From the NCBI GenBank assembly GCA_022768865.1, contig JALELH010000005.1:1-64000 (forward strand): a stretch of 64,000 bases of DNA, read 5' to 3'. Below are positions 11,641-18,886 of this stretch, in pieces. The position numbers were made by a program, and so were the translations under genes. The stretch's first letter is position 1. Every line of letters starts with the position of its first letter. The notes beneath the pieces are model-generated. The model saw only the letters and a program-made list of their open reading frames with translations, searched no databases and was not told where the DNA came from. Source of the stretch: Spirochaetia bacterium. GTDB lineage: Bacteria; Spirochaetota; Spirochaetia; Treponematales; Treponemataceae.

Positions 11641-12072
11641 TTAAGCCTCCACCTCTACACCCATACTGCGTGCAGTACCGGCAATGATTTTCTTTGCTGC
11701 TTCAAGATCAACTGCGTTAAGATCAGGTAACTTCTGCTTTGCAATGTCTTCAACAGCCTTAGCTGAAATCTTTCCAACCTTATCGCGGAGAGGATTTCCT
11801 GCACCCTTCTGAATGCCTGCTGCCTTCTTAATGAGAACAGATGCCGGAGGTGTTTTAAGAATGAAAGTGAATGATTTATCCTGATAAACAGTGATAACAA
11901 CAGGGATAATAAGTCCCTTTTCCATGTTCTTGGTGCGGTCATTGAATTCCTGAACGAATTTTGGAGCAGGAACACCGTGAGGTCCAAGAGCAGGGCCGAT
12001 TGGAGGTGCAGGAGTAGCAGCGCCTGCAGGGCACTGTAACTTGATGTAAGTCTGTACCTTTTTTGTAGCCAT
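11641..12072 (-). CDS. rplK: 50S ribosomal protein L11
   Basis: L11 (143 aa) forms the GTPase-associated centre with 23S rRNA and is the site of thiostrepton action and of RelA-linked sensing in other bacteria. The N-terminal [20 protein letters not shown] stretch, with the prolines contacting rRNA, is intact. The start has AAGGAG seven nt upstream. A 199-nt spacer with two hairpins separates it from nusG. Confidence 0.96.
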   Translation of the reverse strand: MATKKVQTYIKLQCPAGAATPAPPIGPALGPHGVPAPKFVQEFNDRTKNMEKGLIIPVVITVYQDKSFTFILKTPPASVLIKKAAGIQKGAGNPLRDKVGKISAKAVEDIAKQKLPDLNAVDLEAAKKIIAGTARSMGVEVEA

Positions 12073-12112
12073 AATATAGCTCCTTAAAAATTGGTGTGAA
12101 TATTCTTCCGTG

Positions 12113-12130
12113 CGGAAGAAATTCTAGCGA
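12113..12130 (-). promoter_or_regulatory. Leader hairpin before rplK (possible L1 feedback site)
   Basis: TTCTTCC and GGAAGAA pair around GTGC about 41 nt before the rplK ATG. L1 autoregulates by binding a leader hairpin at this location in other bacteria. The position fits, but I cannot confirm the L1-binding consensus. Confidence 0.4.
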
Positions 12131-12241
12131 AATACCTTTGTCCAACGGACCTGTATTTCTCCCAAATATTAAGAAAAAGACGAAAACCAGAAGGTTTATC
12201 ATCAATTACTTATCAAAAAACCATGCGTCTATAGACGACAA

Positions 12242-12263
12242 AAGCCCGCAAAACTGCAGGCTT
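12242..12263 (-). terminator. Hairpin just after nusG
   Basis: On the minus strand AAGCCTGC pairs with GCGGGCTT (8 bp, one G-U pair) around AGTTTT, followed by TTGTC. The T-tract is short, so a partial terminator that tunes read-through from nusG into rplK is more likely than a full stop. Confidence 0.5.
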
Positions 12264-12271
12264 AAGCAAAA

Positions 12272-12829
12272 TTAAATTTTTTCTACCTGAAGAACATCAA
12301 CTTCAACAGGGGTTACGCGGCCGAAAATCTGAACGGCAACACGAAGTTTGTTCTTTTCTGCCATAACTTCTTCAACAGAACCACTGAACGTAGCAAAAGG
12401 TCCTTCTGTAATCTTAACCTTGTCACCAACTTCATAAGACTGCTTAACATGAACTGCCTTATCACCTTTAAGTTCACCGGCAGCCTGTAGCATTCTTTTT
12501 GCTTCTTCTGCTGAAATAGGACGAGGCCTTTCTGAAGGACTTGTGCCTACAAAACCTGTTACACCCTGAATACGCCTGATCTGAGAGCATGTATCTTTCC
12601 AGCCAATTTGCGGAAGATCCATTTCTACCATGATATAACCTGGAAGAAGCAAATTACTCTTTGTATATTTTTTATTATTACGGACTTCAGTGATTTCTTC
12701 TGTAGGAACTTTAACCTGGATAAGAACTGAGGAATCGATTTTGTTTTCTGTAATCATTTCTGACAGGGTACGGGAAATTTTCTGCTCGTAACCTGCAAAC
12801 ACATGAACGATATACCAGTTTCTAGCCAT
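12272..12829 (-). CDS. nusG: Transcription termination/antitermination factor NusG
   Basis: NusG (185 aa) binds the RNA polymerase clamp and links transcription to Rho or ribosomes. The NGN domain starts MARNWYIVHVFAGYEQKI. The C-terminal KOW domain has VGDKVKITEGPFATFSGSVEEV (about residues 130-151). No extra domain is present. It lies 30 nt after secE, in the usual secE-nusG arrangement, with AAGGAAA before the ATG. Confidence 0.97.
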   Translation of the reverse strand: MARNWYIVHVFAGYEQKISRTLSEMITENKIDSSVLIQVKVPTEEITEVRNNKKYTKSNLLLPGYIMVEMDLPQIGWKDTCSQIRRIQGVTGFVGTSPSERPRPISAEEAKRMLQAAGELKGDKAVHVKQSYEVGDKVKITEGPFATFSGSVEEVMAEKNKLRVAVQIFGRVTPVEVDVLQVEKI

Positions 12830-12859
12830 ATGTATTTCCTTGTAAAAATCGAGATTAAA

Positions 12860-13039
12860 TTAAAATACCAGGAAAAGACCCTTTGTAAAGAGCCAGTCAA
12901 GAAGACCAAGTACTACTGCTACAACAATTGTAGAGATGAAAACTACTTTTGTTGAAGAAAGAACATCGCTGCGTGTAGGCCATGTAACCTTTCTAAGTTC
13001 ACCGGCGCATTCTTTTACAAACTGAATAAACTTTTTCAT
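12860..13039 (-). CDS. secE: Preprotein translocase subunit SecE
   Basis: This 59-aa ORF is the small single-span SecE that stabilises SecY. It begins MKKFIQFVKE, carries the conserved amphipathic segment ELRKVTWPTR (residues 14-23), and has one membrane helix rich in Val/Ile/Leu (about 30-50). Position between tRNA-Trp and nusG is diagnostic. The ORF is just under 60 codons, so it is easily missed. Confidence 0.93.
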   Translation of the reverse strand: MKKFIQFVKECAGELRKVTWPTRSDVLSSTKVVFISTIVVAVVLGLLDWLFTKGLFLVF

Positions 13040-13067
13040 CTTCTTCCTCTGAAATAAGATAATTTAA

Positions 13068-13140
13068 CAGGCCAGGCAGGACTCGAACCCGCGACAACCG
13101 GTTTTGGAGACCGGGACTCTACCAGCTGAGCTACTGACCT
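13068..13140 (-). tRNA. tRNA-Trp (CCA anticodon)
   Basis: The 73-nt minus-strand sequence folds as a cloverleaf. AGGTCAG pairs with CTGGCCT (acceptor), the anticodon stem CCGGT/ACCGG encloses CTCCAAA, and the T arm carries GGTTCGAGTCC. No CCA is encoded. It lies between rpmG and secE in the same transcript. Confidence 0.95.
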
Positions 13141-13186
13141 AAATTAATTTATATAAAATAAATTAGTTTCTTTTTAGCTGGCTTTA

Positions 13187-13363
13187 TTATTTAGCCTTTG
13201 TTTCCTTGTGAAGGATTGATTTGCGGCAGAATGGACAGTACTTATTCTTTTCGAGCTTTCCTGTAATATTCTTGCGGTTCTTGTATGTTGTGTAATTCTT
13301 GCGCTTGCATTCTGTACACTGTAAAGCGATGATTTCAACAGCAGTCTTTTTCTTGCTTCCCAT
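13187..13363 (-). CDS. rpmG: 50S ribosomal protein L33 (zinc-ribbon form)
   Basis: This 58-aa L33 begins [20 protein letters not shown]. It has two CxxC pairs, CTEC (about 16-19) and CPFC (about 42-45), so it is the zinc-binding (C+) form rather than the Cys-free paralogue. It sits between tRNA-Thr and tRNA-Trp and is co-transcribed with them from the promoter at 13513-13541. A Cys-free copy elsewhere would suggest zinc-responsive switching, but none is in this window. Confidence 0.93.
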   Translation of the reverse strand: MGSKKKTAVEIIALQCTECKRKNYTTYKNRKNITGKLEKNKYCPFCRKSILHKETKAK

Positions 13364-13393
13364 TTTATTTACTCCTCAAAGTTCTTTTCTCAT

Positions 13394-13466
13394 AGCTCCC
13401 AAGCGGAATCGGACCGCTGACCTCATCGTTACCAACGATGTGCTCTACCGACTGAGCTATAAGAGC
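13394..13466 (-). tRNA. tRNA-Thr (GGT anticodon)
   Basis: This is a 73-nt cloverleaf on the minus strand: acceptor GCTCTTA/TGGGAGC (two G-U pairs), anticodon stem CATCG/CGATG around TTGGTAA, T arm GGTCCGATTCC. It is the first gene of the secE-nusG-rpoB transcript. No CCA is encoded. Confidence 0.95.
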
Positions 13467-13512
13467 AGAAACGGGCACCCAATAAACCCGTAAAATATGA
13501 ATGTGTTTGTGA

Positions 13513-13541
13513 AATATATATTAACACAAAAATTAAGTCAA
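13513..13541 (-). promoter_or_regulatory. Sigma-70 promoter of the tRNA-Thr/rpmG/secE/nusG operon
   Basis: TTGACT (13541-13536), a 17-nt spacer and TATATT (13518-13513) on the minus strand form a near-consensus promoter about 47 nt before tRNA-Thr. Confidence 0.85.
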
Positions 13542-13607
13542 TAAGAATTTGTGGAATTCACAAGGAATTCTTAAAAATTCAGCATAAATTACTTAATTAA
13601 GAAATTC

Positions 13608-14468
13608 TCACTGTTCATTTTGTAATACTGTCGTATGAGGCGGCACGGATTTTGTAATCCATGTATTTCCCCCTACAACACTGCCTTCTCCAATAACCGT
13701 AGCACCACCAAGAATAGTTGCATTAGCATAGATAGTAACGTTGTCTTCAATAGTTGGATGCCGCTTTTTATTCATAAGTTCTTTTTTAACGCTTAATGCA
13801 CCAAGTGTTACACCCTGATAAATTTTTACGTTATTTCCAATTATGCAGCTTTCCCCGATTACAACACCAGTTCCGTGATCAATGAAAAAACTTTCTCCAA
13901 TGGTCGCTCCCGGATTTATATCAATTCCAGTCCGGCTATGGGCATATTCACTCATGATGCGCGGAATAACCGGAATTCCGCTTTTACAGAGGAAATTTGA
14001 AACACGGTAAACAGTTATTGCTTCAAGCCCCGGATAAGAAACGATAACTTCTTCATTTGATTTTGCGGCAGGATCTCCGTTATTTGCAGCCTGGACATCA
14101 AGTGCAATTTTCCTGCGTATTTCAGGAATTTCTTCTATAAGGGCAAGAGCTGTTTTTTCTGCAAGGTTATAGCAATGAGACTGCTGGATTTTTGAATCCT
14201 GAACAACAAAAGAAAGTGCTTTTTTTATTTCCCTCGTAAGCATGGAAAGAATGCGGTTGACCCTTTCGCCGGTAACATACTGCAATGTTGCTGAATCAAG
14301 CTCTTCTGCAATTCTGTAGCCCGGAAAAATCAAATACTGCAGGTCATGAAGAACAGCAATTACATTTTCCCTGTTAGGAAATTTTCTTGATTCTTCAAGG
14401 TTTATGCCACCATAGGTTTCATAGGATTCAAGAATTTTCTGAACTGCATCGTCTATTTTATTTTCCAT
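13608..14468 (-). CDS. cysE: Serine O-acetyltransferase
   Basis: The product (286 aa) would transfer acetyl from acetyl-CoA to L-serine, the first step of cysteine synthesis. The C-terminal half is a left-handed beta-helix with hexapeptide repeats, including the catalytic-region segment FFIDHGTGVVIGE, then NNVKIYQGVTLGA and SVVGGNTWI. The N-terminal helical half is of the longer SerAT type. I chose the ATG at 14468 behind AGGGGC. The frame stays open for 35 codons upstream through a terminator hairpin, and that extension is unlikely to be translated. No cysK is adjacent. Confidence 0.9.
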   Translation of the reverse strand: MENKIDDAVQKILESYETYGGINLEESRKFPNRENVIAVLHDLQYLIFPGYRIAEELDSATLQYVTGERVNRILSMLTREIKKALSFVVQDSKIQQSHCYNLAEKTALALIEEIPEIRRKIALDVQAANNGDPAAKSNEEVIVSYPGLEAITVYRVSNFLCKSGIPVIPRIMSEYAHSRTGIDINPGATIGESFFIDHGTGVVIGESCIIGNNVKIYQGVTLGALSVKKELMNKKRHPTIEDNVTIYANATILGGATVIGEGSVVGGNTWITKSVPPHTTVLQNEQ

Positions 14469-14516
14469 TATTTTGCCCCTGATTTTCAACTTTTTTAATA
14501 TAGCAAATATACAAAT

Positions 14517-14571
14517 AAAAAAAAATAGCAGCACTGGAAAACCAGCACTGCTACCGTCCGATTGCTCGGAC
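14517..14571 (-). terminator. Double hairpin and terminator in the cysE leader
   Basis: On the minus strand GTCCGA-GCAA-TCGGAC (14571-14556, a GNRA-type loop) is followed by an 11-bp stem AGCAGTGCTGG/CCAGTGCTGCT with loop TTTT (14552-14527) and nine Ts. It is a strong intrinsic terminator that ends 48 nt before the cysE ATG. It either ends the purH transcript or acts as an attenuator for cysE. Confidence 0.75.
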
Positions 14572-14732
14572 ATCGGAGAGAGTTTATCAGCTTTTTACAA
14601 GCCAACTTAAATATAGTTACTATAAACCTTTAATACAATAGTTTTCAGAAAAATTCTGCCTAATTTTTTATTAAATCAATAAGACAAATTTCCTATTTGC
14701 CTTTATTTTATAATAATCTTCAGTTCATAAGA

Positions 14733-15905
14733 TTAATGATGGAAAAGCCTGATTCCGTTAAAGCACATGGTCATATTGTATTTATTTGCACATTCAATAA
14801 CATTATCGTCACGCACTGAACCACCCGGCTGTGCAATAACCTTTACACCGCTTCTGTGAGCACGTTCAATATTATCCCCAAAGGGGAAGAATGCATCTGA
14901 ACCAAGGGCAACGTCAGTATTTTTTGCAATCCATGCCTTGCGTTCTTCTCTTGTAAACACAGCAGGCTTTGTATTGAAGAAGTTCTGCCATACACCTTCA
15001 GCAAGAACATCTTCATAATCATCACTTGTATAAACATCAATTGTATTATCGCGGTCTGCGCGCTTAATGTCTTTCTTGAAATCAAGTCCAAGAACCTGAG
15101 GAGACTGCCTTAACCACCATTTGTCTGCCTTGTCTCCTGCAAGACGTGTACAGTGAATGCGCGACTGCTGGCCTGCACCAATACCAATGGCCTGTCCGTC
15201 CTTTACATAGCACACTGAATTTGACTGTGTGTATTTAAGGACAATAAGTGCAATAATAAGATTGTCTTTTTCTTCCTTTGTGAGATTTTTATTTTCCGTA
15301 ACAATGTTAGAAAGGGCGTTTTCATCAAGCTTAATGAAGTTATGGCCCTGTTCAAAAGTTACGCCAAAAACCTGTTTCTTTTCTGTTGCAGCAGGAACGT
15401 AATCCGGGTCAATTTTAAGAACACAATATCCGCCCTTCTTTTTTGCCTTAAGGATTTCCAGTGCATCTTCATCATAATCAGGAGCCATAATTCCGTCTGA
15501 AACTTCTTTTTTAATTAAAAGCGCCGTTGCCTTATCGCATTTGTCAGAAAGGGAAATAAAGTCACCAAAAGAAGACATGCGGTCTGCACCACGTGCACGG
15601 GCATAAGCACATGCAAGAGGAGTAAGTTCCACATCATCCGTATAATAAATTTTTTTAAGAGTATCGCTTAAAGGACGGCCAATTGCAGCACCGGCAGGAG
15701 AAACATGCTTAAATGATGTAGCCGCAGGCATTCCTGTTGCTTCCTTAAGTTCCTTTACAAGCTGCCATCCGTTAAAGGCATCAAGAAGATTGATAAAACC
15801 AGGTTTCCCGTTTAAAACTGTAACAGGAAGTTCACCTTCTTCCATAAAAACACGGGCTGGTTTCTGATTAGGATTGCAGCCATACTTTAATTCCATTCCC
15901 TTCAT
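14733..15905 (-). CDS. AICAR transformylase, stand-alone (PurH C-terminal domain)
   Basis: This 390-aa protein corresponds only to the formyltransferase half of PurH, which adds a formyl group from 10-formyl-THF to AICAR in purine synthesis. KHVSPAGAA (about residues 65-73) holds the catalytic Lys-His. RARGADRMSSFGDFISLSD and the C-terminal GSDAFFPFGDNI are also typical. The IMP cyclohydrolase (MGS-like) domain is absent, so ring closure must be done by another protein. The ATG at 15905 has GGAG eight nt upstream. A TTG further upstream is not needed. Confidence 0.88.
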   Translation of the reverse strand: MKGMELKYGCNPNQKPARVFMEEGELPVTVLNGKPGFINLLDAFNGWQLVKELKEATGMPAATSFKHVSPAGAAIGRPLSDTLKKIYYTDDVELTPLACAYARARGADRMSSFGDFISLSDKCDKATALLIKKEVSDGIMAPDYDEDALEILKAKKKGGYCVLKIDPDYVPAATEKKQVFGVTFEQGHNFIKLDENALSNIVTENKNLTKEEKDNLIIALIVLKYTQSNSVCYVKDGQAIGIGAGQQSRIHCTRLAGDKADKWWLRQSPQVLGLDFKKDIKRADRDNTIDVYTSDDYEDVLAEGVWQNFFNTKPAVFTREERKAWIAKNTDVALGSDAFFPFGDNIERAHRSGVKVIAQPGGSVRDDNVIECANKYNMTMCFNGIRLFHH

Positions 15906-15931
15906 TGCAGGTCTCCAGAACAAAATGATTT

Positions 15932-16122
15932 GGTCGAATGTAGAATTATAAAAAAACTGCTGATTTATACAAGCAACTAAACGCCTTTCGGCAGAACCAG
16001 TCCTGAAAAAAAGGCTTCCGCACTACGTTTGTGCAGATTTTTTTTCATGCCTGAACCTGCCTACGGCGTTTGCCTGCAGAAAAAAATTATATTGCAAATT
16101 ATTCTAAACTCAACATTCGCCC
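15932..16122. mobile_element. MITE-like element, copy 1 (191 bp)
   Basis: The ends are GGTCGAATGTAGAATT (15932-15947) and the inverse of GGGCGAATGTTGAGTT (16107-16122), which match at 13 of 16 positions. Inside is the family core: GGCAGAACCAGTCCTGAAAA on the left and an inverted GGCAGGTTCAGGCATGAAAA on the right, giving a large hairpin. There is no ORF. It fills most of the 431-nt gap between purH and the STAS gene. Related copies are at 27311 and 49941. Confidence 0.75.
15945..15972 (-). promoter_or_regulatory. Promoter of purH, inside the repeat element
   Basis: TTGTAT (15972-15967), a 16-nt spacer and TATAAT (15950-15945) on the minus strand predict a start near 15938, 33 nt before the purH ATG. 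The hexamers lie within the left end of the MITE-like element. Confidence 0.65.
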
Positions 16123-16251
16123 GATTTATTTTATGCCTCATAAAATACAGAATATTCAGTTATTATTCAATTTATAAGCAGAAAAAACTCAAGAAAACAA
16201 TGAAATAGTCCGAAATTTAAGCTGAAAACTCCATTTTCTTTACTGCATTGA

Positions 16252-16279
16252 TTGTTTGCTAAATAATTAGTATTATAAT
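16252..16279 (+). promoter_or_regulatory. Sigma-70 promoter of the STAS gene
   Basis: TTGTTT, 16-nt spacer, TATAAT. Start expected near 16286, giving a leader of about 50 nt with GAGG six nt before the ATG. Confidence 0.7.
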
Positions 16280-16336
16280 AAGTAGTCAGTAGTTAAAAAT
16301 TAGAATCGGAAGAGTATTTTCGATGCGAGGATTTTT

Positions 16337-16888
16337 ATGAATAACAACGATTTAGTTTCAGGCTTTAATGACGAAAAAGATGACAGCCTTAAAATTTCTC
16401 TTGAAAAAGTTGATGCCGTTGATAATGCAATCTTGGTAATTCTAAACGGCTATATTGATACTTATAATTCTGTTTATTTTCAAAAACAGGTTAACAAAAT
16501 TGTAGGCAATGGTTTTGTAAATATTGTTTTTAACTGTTCAAACCTTAACTATGTTTCTTCAACCGGTATCGGTTCCTTTACGGCTTTTCTTAAACTTGTA
16601 AAACCAAAAAACGGCGACATAGTTCTTTTGAATATTCAGCCTAAAGTTTATGAAGTTTTCCAGCTTCTTGGTTTCAGTCATTTCTTTAACATTAAGGAAA
16701 CAATTGAAGATGCCATAAATCATTTCAAGCAGGACAGCAACCCTGCTGGAGCTTCTGTATTCCCTAAAATATTCAGTTGTCCGGTTTGTTCAAGAAAACT
16801 CAAGGCAACAAGACAAGGAAGATTTAAGTGTTCTGACTGCAAGGCAATCCTTGCAATTGATCAGAACGGAAATGTTTTCTTAGGTTAG
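16337..16888 (+). CDS. STAS-domain anti-anti-sigma-like protein with zinc ribbon
   Basis: The 183-aa product has an N-terminal STAS domain (about residues 18-130) of the SpoIIAA/RsbV class. The segment NYVSSTGIGSFTAFLK carries the serine pair (S74/S75) where the partner kinase phosphorylates such proteins. A C-terminal zinc ribbon follows with CPVC (148-151) and CSDC (165-168). STAS proteins of this class bind anti-sigma kinases in partner-switching pathways. The ribbon is an unusual addition and may be a protein- or nucleic-acid-binding module. No kinase or phosphatase partner is adjacent. I recall an anti-sigma antagonist gene near rpmG in T. pallidum, which fits this context. Confidence 0.85.
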   Translation: MNNNDLVSGFNDEKDDSLKISLEKVDAVDNAILVILNGYIDTYNSVYFQKQVNKIVGNGFVNIVFNCSNLNYVSSTGIGSFTAFLKLVKPKNGDIVLLNIQPKVYEVFQLLGFSHFFNIKETIEDAINHFKQDSNPAGASVFPKIFSCPVCSRKLKATRQGRFKCSDCKAILAIDQNGNVFLG

Positions 16889-16892
16889 AGTC

Positions 16893-16953
16893 GCAAATAT
16901 GGTTTGCGCCAGTGCAAATCATATTTGCTCTCCGAGTTTTGCAAACAAAACTC
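16893..16953 (+). repeat. Two hairpins after the STAS gene
   Basis: GCAAATATGGTTTGC (16893-16907) pairs with GCAAATCATATTTGC (16914-16928), 15 bp with one G-U. GAGTTTTG-CAAA-CAAAACTC follows at 16934-16953. The second hairpin recurs with one change at 59582-59601. Neither has a T-tract. The true terminator follows at 16992. Confidence 0.7.
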
Positions 16954-16991
16954 TTAGGAAAATATAAGATTCCTGAATAAAATAAAACAGC

Positions 16992-17021
16992 AGCGTCCTT
17001 TTTTCAGGACGCTTTTTTTTT
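16992..17021 (+). terminator. Rho-independent terminator after the STAS gene
   Basis: AGCGTCCT pairs with AGGACGCT around a T-rich loop and is followed by eight more Ts. It ends 10 nt before the trmJ start codon. Confidence 0.85.
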
Positions 17022-17031
17022 AAGGTGAAAA

Positions 17032-17832
17032 ATGAATTTAGATAACATCGTAATTGTTTTAGACAGACCGGAAGAGCCACGCAACATTGGCGCCGTATGC
17101 CGTGCAATGGCAAACAGTAATATCCACACTTTGCGCATTGTAGGAAAAAAAGAAGAAATTGATATAGAAAAAGTTCATATCCTTGCAATTCATGCTGCAT
17201 ATCTTTTTGACAATGCTGAATTTTTTTCAACCATAACAGAGGCAACTTCAGACTGCGTCTGTGCAGCAGGAACTACAAGACGCCGTGGAAAAAAGCGCGG
17301 CAAACTTTTGCTTCCGGAAGACTTTGCAGATAAAGCAGACAAAATTACATCAGAGAAGAACAATTGCAGTGGCGGTAAGGTTGCTGTCGTCTTCGGCAAT
17401 GAAAGAACAGGCCTGGACGACAACGAAATTCTTGAATGTACCATGGGAGTAACAATTCCTTCAAGCAATGAATTTGGTTCCATGAACCTGAGCCATGCAG
17501 TCCAGATTATCTGTTACACCTTATTCCGCTACGAAAGCGATAAAAACTTCCGGCCTCATTTTAGCATTTTCAATAAGCATGAAAAAAGAAAAACAGGCTA
17601 TATTCCCATTGACAGAAACCGCCTTACCCGAACAGTAAATTCCATCAGCAGCAGCCTGCAGAAAATAGGATTTTTTAAAGTTACGGGCAAGGCAGACATG
17701 GAACGATTCTGGCGGGACATTCTTTCACGTGCTGCCTTAAGCGAAGGAGAAGCCCAGTACATTGAGAAAGTTTTTGACAAAGCGTCTGGCCTTGCACAAA
17801 AAAATTCTGCCATGGAAATTACGAAAGGATAA
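17032..17832 (+). CDS. TrmJ-type SPOUT RNA 2'-O-methyltransferase
   Basis: This 266-aa protein is a SpoU/TrmH-family methyltransferase with a trefoil-knot SAM site, probably acting on tRNA (TrmJ modifies position 32) or rRNA. Motif 1 is RPEEPRNIGAVCRAMANS (about residues 12-29) with the catalytic Asn-Arg. Motif 2 is VVFGNERTGLDD (about 121-132). Motif 3 is IPSSNEFGSMNLSHAVQI (about 143-160). The fit to TrmJ is good, but the exact target is not visible. AAGGTG precedes the ATG. It converges on, and overlaps by 14 nt, the next gene. Confidence 0.85.
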   Translation: MNLDNIVIVLDRPEEPRNIGAVCRAMANSNIHTLRIVGKKEEIDIEKVHILAIHAAYLFDNAEFFSTITEATSDCVCAAGTTRRRGKKRGKLLLPEDFADKADKITSEKNNCSGGKVAVVFGNERTGLDDNEILECTMGVTIPSSNEFGSMNLSHAVQIICYTLFRYESDKNFRPHFSIFNKHEKRKTGYIPIDRNRLTRTVNSISSSLQKIGFFKVTGKADMERFWRDILSRAALSEGEAQYIEKVFDKASGLAQKNSAMEITKG

Positions 17833-18877
17833 TGTCCTTTTTAAGCAGCACTTTATCCCTACACAAAGCCGCTGATCTTTCTATGCAGAATTTCAGTTCC
17901 CTTATATTGCCTTCCCATTCAAGAGACTTAAGGTATGCAAGGGCATCTGCAGAAAGGGTTTTTCTGCATTCTTCTGCAAAAAAATTTGCCAGAGGAATGA
18001 TTTCATCCCGTCTTTCCCTTAAAGGCGGAATTTTAACAACATACTTTGAAAGACGCCAGTAAAGCTGCTTTTTAAAAGTATGCTCCTTTACCCTTTGTTT
18101 TAAATCGGCATCCGTTGCAAAAATCAAACGGCACTTTATCTTGTATTCTTTTGAACTTCCACCAACATGAAAGAATTTTCCCGTATCCAAAACCCCAAGA
18201 AGTTTTGCCTGACTTTCCAGAGATAGTTCTCCGATTTCATCAAGAAACAAAGTTCCGCCTTCTGCCTCTTCAAAAAGACCTTTTCTTTCTACGTCGGCAC
18301 CAGTGTAAGAACCTTTATCACAGCCAAATAATTCACTTTCAATTAAAGTCGGATTAAGTTCTGCAAGATTGCGGTGCAAAAATTTTTTATCCCTTACAGA
18401 TGAATTCTTATGAATCATTTCTGCAGAATAGCTTTTACCCACACCACTTTCGCCAAGCAAAAGAACAATGTCGTTATGTTCTGCCATTTTTTCAAGATAG
18501 TAAGTATAAGACCTTTGCGGCTCTGCATGCAGACACTTAGCAGGAGATTCAACCTGCAGGCATTCTTCATACTGTTCAACCGGTTCCTGATAAAAATCAT
18601 GAAGACTTGCAGCAAGCTTTTCTACGGAATCAACGAAAATAAAAGGACATCCTAAATTTTCTAAAACGAAATTACTTATTTTCTTAGCTAAACATGAATC
18701 GATGGAAGACGAATCAATAATCACTAAAAAAGCTTCAGCAACATCTCCATAGGCCGAAACTTTACCATAGGAATCCGGACTAATCATCAGAACATCATAA
18801 GCACCAGAAACCATCCTTAAGCAGGCCCAATACAACTTCCTGCTTTCTGAAATGAGAAAAATTTTTCCTTTTTTCAA
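17819..18877 (-). CDS. Sigma-54-activator-type AAA+ protein lacking a DNA-binding domain
   Basis: The 352-aa product has an N-terminal ~100-residue receiver-like fold (LVIIDSS at about 51-57, but without the acidic pair of true receivers), then a sigma-54 interaction AAA+ domain. Walker A is GESGVGKS (142-149), the sigma-54 loop is GSYTGA (189-194, a variant of GAFTGA), and Walker B is GGTLFLDE (207-214). LYWRLSKYVVKIPPLRERRDE contains the arginine-finger region. The protein ends soon after, with no helix-turn-helix, so it would act from solution or through a partner. The start is a TTG at 18877. No better ATG or ribosome binding site is seen. Confidence 0.85.
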   Translation of the reverse strand: MKKGKIFLISESRKLYWACLRMVSGAYDVLMISPDSYGKVSAYGDVAEAFLVIIDSSSIDSCLAKKISNFVLENLGCPFIFVDSVEKLAASLHDFYQEPVEQYEECLQVESPAKCLHAEPQRSYTYYLEKMAEHNDIVLLLGESGVGKSYSAEMIHKNSSVRDKKFLHRNLAELNPTLIESELFGCDKGSYTGADVERKGLFEEAEGGTLFLDEIGELSLESQAKLLGVLDTGKFFHVGGSSKEYKIKCRLIFATDADLKQRVKEHTFKKQLYWRLSKYVVKIPPLRERRDEIIPLANFFAEECRKTLSADALAYLKSLEWEGNIRELKFCIERSAALCRDKVLLKKDIILS

Positions 18878-18886
18878 ATTATTTTA

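Noticed and set aside
14469-14573. 35-residue N-terminal extension of CysE
   Set aside because: It spans an intrinsic terminator and has no SD; the ATG at 14468 has AGGGGC.
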